The notes under the pieces are model-generated. The model had not been told where the DNA came from, ran no database searches, and worked only from the letters and a program-made list of their open reading frames with translations. From contig JAEUKI010000009.1 in NCBI GenBank assembly GCA_016793325.1, positions 62,001 to 126,000 on the forward strand: DNA of 64,000 nucleotides, given 5' to 3'. The DNA comes from Myxococcales bacterium. GTDB taxonomy: Bacteria > Myxococcota_A > Polyangia > Polyangiales > Ga0077539. The position numbers were made by a program, and so were the translations under genes. Positions 1-7,690 of the stretch are shown here, in pieces (the first letter of the stretch is position 1; each line of letters starts with the position of its first letter).

Positions 1-918
1 ACACACGCCGCACCAGCCCGCAGAGACGATCACGACCGTCGCGCTCGCCGCGCAATAGGCAGGGCCGTACAGCGCATGCGAGGCGCCGTCGATCGCCGTA
101 AACGTCGTCGGCCTCGCGAAGCACCCGACGCTCGTGCAGAAGCCCGTGGTCGGCGGCGAGCACGACGTCATCGGCGCCCCCGAATCCGCCGAGGGAACGC
201 CCGCGTCCGCCGGCGGCGGCGGTGGCGGACTCGATCCGCCGCTTCCCATCAAGCACGCGTAGAACGCGTCCATCGTGCACGCCATCGTGCTCAGGCACGC
301 CGCGTTGCTTCGATAGTTGTTCGTCGCAGCGCAGTGGGCCTCGCACTGCGCGCGCGTGAGCGAGGTCCCCGACTGCGAGAGAACAACGCGACAATCGTCG
401 TAGATGTGCCCACACGCGGTCGCGCACGAGTACGTCGACGGCGGCGACGAGGGCACGCCCGAGTCGGACACCGGCGGCGGCGACCCCGCGTCCACCGGTG
501 GAACCTGCGCGTCGATCGGCGAGCTCGGCGCGCTGCCGCTGTCGCTCGGCGCTCCGCCGTCTTGCGCGATGGGAATCGCTGAGAAACACCCAACGATCGC
601 GTCGGTCGTGCACTGCACGTCGCCGAGGCACCGCGCCGCGCCCGAAAACGCCCCCGCGTTGCACTCGCTCACGCACTGCGAGCGCGAGAGCACACCCGCG
701 CCGTTCGAGAGCGATCGACGACACGTGTCGTAGACCCGCGCGCACGCACGCTCGCAAATCGAGCCTCCCATCGCGCTCGACGAGGCGTCATCCGCCCCCG
801 TGTCCGCGACCGCGGGCGGGCGTCGTCGAAGCACGAGCTCATCAGCGTCGGTCTGCGCGCACGCCCCCACGAGCAGAGCAGCCGCGAACGAGGCAATCAT
901 CGGGATCGTACGGGTCAT
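1..918 (-). CDS. Cys-rich lipoprotein with C-terminal thioredoxin-like domain (3' end outside window)
   Basis: The frame opens at ATG 918 and stays open to base 1, so the C-terminus is missing (306 codons visible). The N-terminus is a lipoprotein signal with lipobox LVGAC (Cys20). Two similar Cys-rich modules of about 60 residues follow (about 54-110 and 165-225), sharing the order C-x3-C, YDxCR or YDDCR, a QC-x3-C element and CTxDA. They are separated by Ser/Pro/Asp-rich linkers. The last visible residues, VVIVSAGWCGAC, look like the strand and active site of a thioredoxin/TlpA-like fold (WCGAC). The inferred role is an outer-membrane-tethered thiol redox protein. The partner and substrate are unknown. 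Codon use matches the neighbours. Confidence 0.75.
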   Translation of the reverse strand, partial: MTRTIPMIASFAAALLVGACAQTDADELVLRRRPPAVADTGADDASSSAMGGSICERACARVYDTCRRSLSNGAGVLSRSQCVSECNAGAFSGAARCLGDVQCTTDAIVGCFSAIPIAQDGGAPSDSGSAPSSPIDAQVPPVDAGSPPPVSDSGVPSSPPSTYSCATACGHIYDDCRVVLSQSGTSLTRAQCEAHCAATNNYRSNAACLSTMACTMDAFYACLMGSGGSSPPPPPPADAGVPSADSGAPMTSCSPPTTGFCTSVGCFARPTTFTAIDGASHALYGPAYCAASATVVIVSAGWCGVC

Positions 919-1173
919 GGGCAGTGTCCTCCGCGCCGAAGCGCGAGAGCCGTCATTGCAACGGCTCTGCCAGTCGCCCCGAGGCGCCGACGCTCGCGCG
1001 CCGAGCCCGCCGCGCGAGGCGTTAATCACCTGCAAAAATCCACACGAACGTCCGTCGCTGCGCAGCTCGAACGCGCGCTCTCGCGCCGCTACGCGCGCAC
1101 GAGCGACGCGCCCACGACCGCTCGCGTCGAGCGCTGAGCAGACTCTGCCCACCCTCCGCTGAGCGAGCGCTGC

Positions 1174-1947
1174 TCACTCGTCGTGCTCTGCGCTGGCGAT
1201 CACCTCGCGCAGCGAGAAGTCCATGGGCCCGAACGCCACGAGGGTCCCCGTACGGCGCGCCCCGACGCGGAGGGCGTCCGTGGTGACCGCGCGCTGAAAG
1301 ATCCGCTCGACCAGCGCGGCAAACTCCGCGCGAAACGCGAGGGCAGACTCCATCGTGAGCGCGCCCACGACGAAGCGAAAGTACTCTCCCTCGCCCCGAA
1401 ATCTCCCGCGCAAGAACGTGGGAACCGACCTCGCGACGAGCAGCCGGTCGATCGGTCCGTCGAGGTTCCACCGGACGTCGCGCGAGATCTTGAGCACGAA
1501 GCGGTCGCGCTCGCGAAGCTCGAGGATCCCCATGGCGTGCAGCGCCGTGAGGTAGCGGCGCACCGTCGCGTCATCGAGCCGAAACCGCCGTCGAATCGCC
1601 GCGAGCTCGTGCCCGCTCGTCAGCATCCAGAAGAAGTAAAAGAGCCCCGCGTCCCGCACGAGGCGCCGCTCTTGCGCAACCGTCAGCGTGTACACGTCCG
1701 AGCTCGCCGCGTTCTCCGCGCGCCGCGCCAGCGCGAACAAGCTCGTCCCGAGCGCGCGACACAGCTGCTCGAGCCGATCGAGCGACAGCGTCGCGGTCGA
1801 GAGCCATCGCTTCACCGTCGGCTCGCTGACGCGAACCCGCCGCGCGAGCGCTCGATACGTCACCCCCTGCTCCTTCGCGAGGTGCTTGAGCGCTCGAACG
1901 AGCAGCGTCCGCTCGTCCCTCCCCGCGTCGCTTCCGTGCTGGACCAC
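1174..1947 (-). CDS. XRE/Cro-C1-type transcriptional regulator
   Basis: The product is 257 residues with a GTG start. Residues about 15-70 form a lambda-repressor-like helix-turn-helix (TYRALARRVRVSEPTVKRWL). The C-terminal part, about 90-250, contains a second probable winged-helix region (FRLDDATVRRYLTALHAMGI) and no recognised ligand-binding domain. It is divergent from a thioesterase gene. The 107-bp gap between them holds an inverted repeat and a 12-bp direct repeat, the usual layout for a regulator acting on itself and its neighbour. The DNA-binding assignment is secure by motif; the regulated function is inferred from position only. Confidence 0.75.
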   Translation of the reverse strand: MVQHGSDAGRDERTLLVRALKHLAKEQGVTYRALARRVRVSEPTVKRWLSTATLSLDRLEQLCRALGTSLFALARRAENAASSDVYTLTVAQERRLVRDAGLFYFFWMLTSGHELAAIRRRFRLDDATVRRYLTALHAMGILELRERDRFVLKISRDVRWNLDGPIDRLLVARSVPTFLRGRFRGEGEYFRFVVGALTMESALAFRAEFAALVERIFQRAVTTDALRVGARRTGTLVAFGPMDFSLREVIASAEHDE

Positions 1948-1957
1948 GACGGAGACA

Positions 1958-2044
1958 GTATCGATTCGCGCGACCTACGGTCTCGAAATTCGATACGCAC
2001 AGCGACTCCGTTGGCCGATACAGCGCGCCGCTCCTACGGTCTCG
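1958..2044. promoter_or_regulatory. Candidate operator region between regulator and thioesterase
   Basis: GTATCGA at 1958-1964 is matched by its reverse complement TCGATAC at 1990-1996. The 12-mer CCTACGGTCTCG occurs at 1974-1985 and again at 2033-2044, ten bases before the thioesterase start. These repeats are seen directly. Their use by the XRE-type regulator is inference. Confidence 0.4.
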
Positions 2045-2054
2045 GTCACCACCC

Positions 2055-2579
2055 ATGACCCAGCTCGCCGCGCTTCCGTTGACCTCCACGCCCCGTCGCG
2101 AACGCACGTTTGCCTGGGAAGATCCCCGCGCCGCCGCGCGCGCAGGCGCAGCGCTGTCGGGAATCGAGTACCTCCGCGCCATCGCGACCGGCGCCCTCCC
2201 CCAACCGCCGATCGGCATGGCCCTCGGGATGCGCCTCACCCAAGTGTCCGAAGGCCGCGCCGTCTTCGAGTGCACGCCCGACGAGACGCACTTCAACCTC
2301 ATCGGAACGGTCCACGGCGGACTCGCCGCCACGCTGATCGACAGCGCCACCGGCTGCGCGATCTACAGCACGCTCGGCCTCGGCGACCGCTGGACCACCG
2401 TGAACCTCTCGGTCGACTACCTCGCGGGCCTCGATGAGCACTCGGGGCCGATTCGCTGCGAAGCCAACGTCGTTCGCGTCGGAGGCACGATCGCCATCGC
2501 CGACGCGCGCGTGCTCGACGGACGCGGCGCGCTCGTCGCCCGAGGGAGCACCACCTGCCTCGTGCGTCGCGCGCGTTGA
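2055..2579 (+). CDS. PaaI-family hotdog thioesterase
   Basis: The product is 174 residues. The hotdog signature sits at about 77-100 (HFNLIGTVHGGLAATLIDSA), with the GTVHGG-type loop and a downstream acidic residue typical of PaaI-like acyl-CoA thioesterases. The fold runs to the C-terminus (SVDYLAG, ARVLDGRGALVARGS). An N-terminal extension of about 40 residues precedes the domain. It probably hydrolyses acyl-CoA or aryl-CoA esters in the cytosol; the substrate cannot be read from sequence. The start ATG follows the repeat-rich intergenic region shared with the divergent regulator, which suggests local control. Confidence 0.85.
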   Translation: MTQLAALPLTSTPRRERTFAWEDPRAAARAGAALSGIEYLRAIATGALPQPPIGMALGMRLTQVSEGRAVFECTPDETHFNLIGTVHGGLAATLIDSATGCAIYSTLGLGDRWTTVNLSVDYLAGLDEHSGPIRCEANVVRVGGTIAIADARVLDGRGALVARGSTTCLVRRAR

Positions 2580-2667
2580 TCGATCGCGACGCTCGAATCG
2601 AAGCGCGCGCCCGCGAGGCCGTTGTACGCTCGAACGTCGTGGGTCACGCAGCACCCGCCTCCCGATC

Positions 2668-3435
2668 ATGAGCGGCGAAGACCGATACGACGGACTCGAA
2701 TATTGGGGTCCTTATTCGAACGACGCGATCGACGCCGTCCTCGCCGCGTCTTCCCTCGATGAGACAACGCTCGTGCTCGACGTCGGCTGCGGTCGCGGAG
2801 CGCTCCTCGCGCGCGCCGCGCAGAACCATCGAGCGCGCGTCGCGGGCATCGACGCGAGCCCCGAGGCGATCGCGCGCGCCAGGGAGCTCTTCGAGGCGAC
2901 ACCGAACGCGCCTCGCGCCGATGCGTGTCTTCACGTCGCGGCGTTCGACGACGCTGCGGTCGACCTCGTGCTTCGAGCGCACGGGCGCGCCGCGCTCGTC
3001 GTGTGGATCGGCGGTCCCCGCTTCGGCGACGACGCTGGATCCATCGACGCGACCGTCGCCGCGCTCGATCGACTCCGCGCGCCCTCGGGCTCGATCGTGA
3101 CGGGGGCTCCCTATTGGAGACACCTTCCGCCCGCGGAGTACTTCGAACACACGGGCCTCCCGCCCGACGCGCTCGATCGTCGCGAGGACCTCGTCGCGGC
3201 CCTCGCGGTGCGAGGACTCCGGCCCGCACAGTCGATCGAGAGCGATCGCGCCGCGTGGGTTCGCTTCGAAGACACCCTCGTCGAGACCGCGCGCCGACGG
3301 GCAGCGCGCGACGACTCCGCGGCGGCCGAGGCAGACCTCGCGCGGAGAGAGCGCTGGGCCGCAGCGCAACACCGCTGGGGAATCGACGCGATGACCTTCG
3401 TCATCGATCGATTCGCCGCGGCGATTCCATCGTAA
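2668..3435 (+). CDS. Class I SAM-dependent methyltransferase
   Basis: The product is 255 residues. Motif I is VLDVGCGRGALLARAA (about residues 32-47), followed by the acidic end of strand 2 (GIDASPEAIARARELF). An N-terminal aromatic stretch (YDGLEYWGPYSNDAI) may form the substrate cap. The post-core region, YWRHLPPAEYFEHTG, resembles small-molecule methyltransferases. Longer upstream reading is open, but ATG 2668 places the fold at the usual distance from the N-terminus. The substrate is unknown. The gene stands alone between the thioesterase and small membrane proteins. Confidence 0.85.
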   Translation: MSGEDRYDGLEYWGPYSNDAIDAVLAASSLDETTLVLDVGCGRGALLARAAQNHRARVAGIDASPEAIARARELFEATPNAPRADACLHVAAFDDAAVDLVLRAHGRAALVVWIGGPRFGDDAGSIDATVAALDRLRAPSGSIVTGAPYWRHLPPAEYFEHTGLPPDALDRREDLVAALAVRGLRPAQSIESDRAAWVRFEDTLVETARRRAARDDSAAAEADLARRERWAAAQHRWGIDAMTFVIDRFAAAIPS

Positions 3436-3495
3436 TCCGCAGGATCCCAGCGCCCCATCGAGCATCGCGCCTGCTGCTATGCTCGCGCTTCGACC

Positions 3496-3894
3496 ATGGG
3501 ACGCCCCGCTCGCTTGATCGTCGCTGCGCTCCTCGCGGCGGCGGCGCTCTGGATGATCTCGCATCCGCTTTCGATCGCAGAGCTGCTCGGTCGACCGCAC
3601 GAGACCCACTCGCAGCGCATCAACCTCCGCGCGACCTGGGGAGGCACGGTGCTCGGCCTCGCGCTCTTCGCCGCGTGGTTTCCTGGCTTCGCGACGCAAG
3701 GCCGCGTCCTCGGAGCGGGCCTCCTCGGCGCGCTCATGGCCGGGATCGCGATCGCGAGGGTCGCGGGCTTCGCGCTCGACGGCCAGCCCGACAAGCTCCA
3801 GTGGGTGTGGCTCGTGGCCGAGATCGCGCTGTTCATCGGCGCCGCGATCGCCGTTCGCAAGATGGGGAGCCCTGCTCCTTCGGGCGCGACTTGA
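3496..3894 (+). CDS. Small four-helix membrane protein, DUF4345-like
   Basis: The product is 132 residues with four hydrophobic segments (about 7-25, 48-66, 75-93 and 103-122). The stretch LRATWGGTVLGLALFAAW after the first helix resembles DUF4345-type proteins, whose function is unknown. The family assignment is from memory of the pattern and is tentative. It lies 15 nt before another small membrane protein gene and is probably co-transcribed with it. Confidence 0.55.
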   Translation: MGRPARLIVAALLAAAALWMISHPLSIAELLGRPHETHSQRINLRATWGGTVLGLALFAAWFPGFATQGRVLGAGLLGALMAGIAIARVAGFALDGQPDKLQWVWLVAEIALFIGAAIAVRKMGSPAPSGAT

Positions 3895-3908
3895 ATACAA
3901 ACCCACGA

Positions 3909-4268
3909 ATGCGCCGGTTCTTCGCCGCGTCCGCCGCGATCACGCTCGCGCTCGGCGTGTTCGTGCTCGCCTATCGCGGGCCCGGTCGTCCGTTTGTGCG
4001 CGGTCACCTCGGCGACGTCGCGATCACGCCGTTCATCTACGCGCTGCTCGGGCTCTTCACCAAGCTCTCGGCGCGGGCCCGCCTCGCGATCGTGGCGAGC
4101 GTCGCGTTCGCGACCGAGTGCTTCCAAGCGCTGGGATTTTCGCTGCGCCGAGGAGCGCTCGTCGACCTCACGGTGGGGCGCACGTTCGATCCGTGGGACC
4201 TGCTCGCGTACGCGCTCGGGCTCGCGGTGATCTACAGCGCTGAACGACGATTCAGCGCAAGCGCGTAG
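3909..4268 (+). CDS. Small membrane protein, DUF2809-like
   Basis: The product is 119 residues with four predicted membrane segments. The C-terminal motif TVGRTFDPWDLLAYALG is characteristic of the DUF2809/VanZ-like group of small integral membrane proteins. The start ATG at 3909 lies just after the preceding stop, so the two membrane proteins are likely one operon. The stop TAG at 4266-4268 forms the left arm of an inverted repeat shared with the convergent gene. No biochemical role is known for the family. Confidence 0.65.
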   Translation: MRRFFAASAAITLALGVFVLAYRGPGRPFVRGHLGDVAITPFIYALLGLFTKLSARARLAIVASVAFATECFQALGFSLRRGALVDLTVGRTFDPWDLLAYALGLAVIYSAERRFSASA

Positions 4269-4280
4269 CGAGCGACTACG
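4264..4280. terminator. Stop-codon palindrome between convergent genes
   Basis: CGTAG-N7-CTACG contains the plus-strand stop TAG (4266-4268) in its left arm and the minus-strand stop (4276-4278) in its right arm. There is no U-tract. It is one of several such junctions in this window. Terminator function is inferred. Confidence 0.35.
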
Positions 4281-7116
4281 GAACGGCCGTCCCGTCGAAG
4301 AAGGTCAGCGCCTTGGCGAACGCGCGAAGCCCCACCTCGCGCCCCAGGCGACGGCCGATGAAGTCGTCGGGCTCGATGTGGATCCCACCCCACAAGCGCG
4401 ATTGTCCCGCTTGGTCTGCCGCGTCGTAGTACGTGGCCCACTGCAGTCGAACCTCCGCGCTCGGGCCGCGCTCGAACGAGAGGTACGCGCCTTCGCGCGC
4501 GACGAACTCCGCGAGTCCGCCCGGAAAGTACTCGCTGCCCGTGATCGCCGCGAGCACCTCTGCGCCCGCCCGCGAGTACGTGCTGTGCCCCGAAATGAAC
4601 CCAGGAAACGCAGGGGTCACGAACGTTCGAAGCTGAAACGGGAGCCACTCGACCGCGCGCATCCACCCTGCGCCGCCGAGCTCCGTCCGTCGGTCGCCGG
4701 GCTCTCCGCGCCACGTGAAGATCGCCACTTGTCCAACGTGTCGCGCGAGGTGCGCGTGGCGCTGCCCCGCGGCGCTCGACTGCGGCGTGATGAGCTCGAC
4801 GACGCCCGGCTCGAGCGGGAGCCCATCGCGGTGGTACCGCGGCAACGCGGGATCCGTTCGCTGTCCGAGCCCGCCCATGTATCGAATGATCGTGATCGGT
4901 CGCGAAGCGATGAAGCGACGCTTGGTGCCCCACGCGACGATGGCCGCGTCGTGCATCGCGCCGTTCACCGCGAGGTAGACCTTCACGTCCCACTCGAGCG
5001 GGTCGATGGGCGCGCCCGCGCCGCGCACGCGCCGCGCGAACATCGGGTGCGCGGTGATGTCGTTGGCGATCTTGTTCCAGTGTCCGGGCGGCGTCTCCGA
5101 GCGCGGACCGTCCGCCCAGTACTCGGCGATCACGCGGCCGAAGTCCCCGAGGCGAACGCGCTGCGGCGCGTACGGCATCGCGGTCGCGGGGTTCATCGCG
5201 TGACCACGACCGTCGTTCGTCCCGAGCGGGTTGTTTCCGTACACCCCTGGCGAGATGTCGATCATCGCGGGCAGCGACGGATCGAGCGCAGCGCTGCGTC
5301 GCAACACATCGAGCGCCCACGCGCCCATGCGCGAATCGAACCCAGGAGGCGTCCCCGGATCGAGATAGAGCTCCCCAGCGCGAGGCCGCTCGAGCGCAAA
5401 CGGCCGCACGTTGTCCCACTGCGGTCCGATGTACTCCTGCACGCCTGCGCCGATCGGAATCCCGTTCTGCGTCACCGCCTCGGCGAGCACCAACGGCTGC
5501 CACTCGGACGGGTCCATGAAGCCCTCGCCGACGCCCGGCTGCTCGAACACGAGCGGCGGATTGCGCGCGCGAAACATCGTCGTGTCCGCGTAGGCGTTGC
5601 GCTCGTTCGCCCCGTCGTCGATGGCCGCGGCGAGCACCGCTTCGGCCACACGATTTCCGACGGCCCTCGGAGAGTCACCCTCGGTGCCCGTCGCGTCCGG
5701 GTCGAGCGAGAGCTTCTGCATCAACGCGCGAAAGCACGCCTGCGACACCGCCGCGCCGGTCGCCAACCGCGACGAGTAGCGCGCGGTGAGCACGCGAAAC
5801 GCCGCGTAGCTCATCGCTCGAGCTCGCGCCTCCGCGACGTCCGTCGCCGTCGCGCGCGTTCGATAGAAGACGCCGTCCGCCGTCGCGTCGTACGCCGCCC
5901 ACGCGTCCCAGAGCGCCGCGGACACGTGAAAGAGATTTCGCGCGTGCACGATCGGCTTGGGAATATCCCGGCGAATCGCCCACAGCATCGCCTCGTTCCA
6001 CCGGCGTGCGATCGAGCCGGTCGGCGCGGGATCCACCTGCGCTTCGGGACACACCGCCGGCGCGACGCCGCCCTCGCCGCCGTCCACGCCGCCGTCGCCC
6101 ATCGAGCCCTCTTCGTAGCGCGCGACCGTTCGCCGTCCATAGTACGTGATCGCGCCGCGATCGAGCCCCGGACCGAGCACCCCCCCGCCGACGAACCATG
6201 CGCCGCCTTCATGATCGACCCACGTCGCATGCAGCGATTCGATGGCCAACGGAGGCGCGTCGTCGAGCCTTCGCCACGCGCCGCTCGAGTTGCGCTCGTA
6301 CACCGACGCGTTGAATCCAGCAGCGAATCCGGCGCCCGTTCGCACGAGCGAGACGCCCTGCAACAGCGGCGCTCCCTCCGGGGTTCGCGCGGAGAACGGC
6401 CCCTCGCCGTCTCGCTCGACGATCACGCCGCTGCCAGCGCCGCCCACCGCAACGACGCGACCCGCGCCGCCGGTGACGGTGAACAGGGTCTGCGTCGTCC
6501 CGCTCTCGACGCGTTGAAATGTCCCAGCACGGCCGCGGAGAATCACGCCGCGCGCGCCGACGGCCCAGATCGTTCCGTCGCCGTCGCCCCACACTTTGAA
6601 GAGGCCCGGCGTCGTCCCGTCGTCCGCCGTCGGAAGAACGCTCCCGAGGTCGATCTCGACGAAACGCGTCCCGTCCCAACGCCACAAGAACCCGTTGCGA
6701 CCCGCTTCGCTTCCAACAGCGTACGCTTCGTTCGCCCCGGCCGCCCACACGCCGAACACCGTGTGCCTCGCGAGCCCCGGCGTCGCGACGCGCACGAACC
6801 CTCCGTCGCTCACGCGAAGGATGGTGCTGTTGGTCCCCGCCGCGAACGTCGTGCCGTCTTGCGCCGCGTGCACCCACCACAGCGTCCCGCGCGTCCCAGT
6901 GGCGCGACGCTCCCATCGCGCTCCATCGAAGTGAAGAACGATCGGCCCCGTGCCCTTGTCCGCGCCTACGGCCCACACATCGGCAGCGCTTCGACCGTGG
7001 ATCGAGAGCAGTCCCTCGCGCAAGCCCTGCGCGACGACGGTCCATGTGGGTGCCGGCGGCACAGGCGCAGGGCAGCCCGCGACGAGCAAGCACGAGAGCG
7101 AGAGCACGAAGCGCAC
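4276..7116 (-). CDS. Lipoprotein: beta-propeller-like domain fused to vanadium-haloperoxidase/PAP2-like domain
   Basis: The product is 946 residues. GTG 7116 is chosen because AAGGA lies seven bases upstream and the product then starts directly with a lipoprotein signal (lipobox LVAGC). Residues about 25-335 contain repeated DVWAVGADKGTG- and LWRWDGTRF-like blades, suggesting a propeller. After a Gly/Asp linker, residues about 365-946 match the bacterial vanadium-dependent haloperoxidase/PAP2 fold: PPGHWNKIA, the core FPGFISGHSTYSRAG and RLWGGIHIEPDDFIGRRLG near the C-terminus. An envelope halide-oxidising or phosphatase-like activity is inferred. It is last in a minus-strand run led by a DUF1826 pair, 25 nt after the preceding lipoprotein gene. 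Confidence 0.8.
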   Translation of the reverse strand: MRFVLSLSCLLVAGCPAPVPPAPTWTVVAQGLREGLLSIHGRSAADVWAVGADKGTGPIVLHFDGARWERRATGTRGTLWWVHAAQDGTTFAAGTNSTILRVSDGGFVRVATPGLARHTVFGVWAAGANEAYAVGSEAGRNGFLWRWDGTRFVEIDLGSVLPTADDGTTPGLFKVWGDGDGTIWAVGARGVILRGRAGTFQRVESGTTQTLFTVTGGAGRVVAVGGAGSGVIVERDGEGPFSARTPEGAPLLQGVSLVRTGAGFAAGFNASVYERNSSGAWRRLDDAPPLAIESLHATWVDHEGGAWFVGGGVLGPGLDRGAITYYGRRTVARYEEGSMGDGGVDGGEGGVAPAVCPEAQVDPAPTGSIARRWNEAMLWAIRRDIPKPIVHARNLFHVSAALWDAWAAYDATADGVFYRTRATATDVAEARARAMSYAAFRVLTARYSSRLATGAAVSQACFRALMQKLSLDPDATGTEGDSPRAVGNRVAEAVLAAAIDDGANERNAYADTTMFRARNPPLVFEQPGVGEGFMDPSEWQPLVLAEAVTQNGIPIGAGVQEYIGPQWDNVRPFALERPRAGELYLDPGTPPGFDSRMGAWALDVLRRSAALDPSLPAMIDISPGVYGNNPLGTNDGRGHAMNPATAMPYAPQRVRLGDFGRVIAEYWADGPRSETPPGHWNKIANDITAHPMFARRVRGAGAPIDPLEWDVKVYLAVNGAMHDAAIVAWGTKRRFIASRPITIIRYMGGLGQRTDPALPRYHRDGLPLEPGVVELITPQSSAAGQRHAHLARHVGQVAIFTWRGEPGDRRTELGGAGWMRAVEWLPFQLRTFVTPAFPGFISGHSTYSRAGAEVLAAITGSEYFPGGLAEFVAREGAYLSFERGPSAEVRLQWATYYDAADQAGQSRLWGGIHIEPDDFIGRRLGREVGLRAFAKALTFFDGTAVP

Positions 7117-7141
7117 GTTGGTGTCCTTCACGATTCGATTC

Positions 7142-7690
7142 CTAGCCGTGCGGTCTGCACGAATCAGGCCCCCACACGACGCTCACGCGACGCTCGACCG
7201 TCACGCGCACAGTCCGAGACGCGTCCTCGATCGTCGCCCGCATGCGCGCCGAGCGCCCAACCACGAGCCGAGGCTCTTCGATCACCGGCGTGAGCCCGGT
7301 CCATTCGGCGACGCCATCGCGAACGACCATCGGCGCGAGCCGCAACGAGTACGGCGAAGACACCACCGCGCCGTCCTCCTCGCGAACGACCGAGAGCTCG
7401 AGCCTCGGCGCCTCCGTGATCGAGAAGCCCTCCCCGCGGAGCGCGAAGAAGATGTGCTGCGCGCCCTGGCAACCGCGCTGCAACAGCACTTGCTGACCGT
7501 CGGTCACCGAGCGAAATATCCCGGGGTCGCCGGTTCCGAGCTCGAGCGTCGCCGCGGCTGCGTCGAGCGGCGCTCCGCCCGCGTCGCGAGCCTGAGCATC
7601 GACGCTCGCGTCCTCCGCAGACGCCGCGGGGCCGCAGCACACGAAACCAAGCGCCGCGCACAGCAGCAAGCACCGTCGCGCGCCCGTCAC
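7142..7690 (-). CDS. Lipoprotein of unknown function
   Basis: The product is 182 residues from a GTG start that overlaps the stop of the upstream propeller gene as GTGA, indicating translational coupling. The N-terminus MTGARRCLLLCAALGFVCCG is a signal peptide with several candidate lipid-acceptor cysteines. An Asp/Ala-rich linker follows, then a beta-rich domain of about 130 residues (LQRGCQGAQHIFFALRGEG, RLELSVVREEDG) that resembles an Ig-like fold. No enzyme motif is visible. A structural or partner role with the adjacent propeller protein is possible. Confidence 0.7.
   Translation of the reverse strand: MTGARRCLLLCAALGFVCCGPAASAEDASVDAQARDAGGAPLDAAAATLELGTGDPGIFRSVTDGQQVLLQRGCQGAQHIFFALRGEGFSITEAPRLELSVVREEDGAVVSSPYSLRLAPMVVRDGVAEWTGLTPVIEEPRLVVGRSARMRATIEDASRTVRVTVERRVSVVWGPDSCRPHG

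Noticed and set aside
4378..7293. Very long open frame antisense to the haloperoxidase-like gene
   Set aside because: It is Arg-rich without domains and follows from the high G+C at third positions of the real gene. The sense frame has a signal peptide and a recognisable fold.
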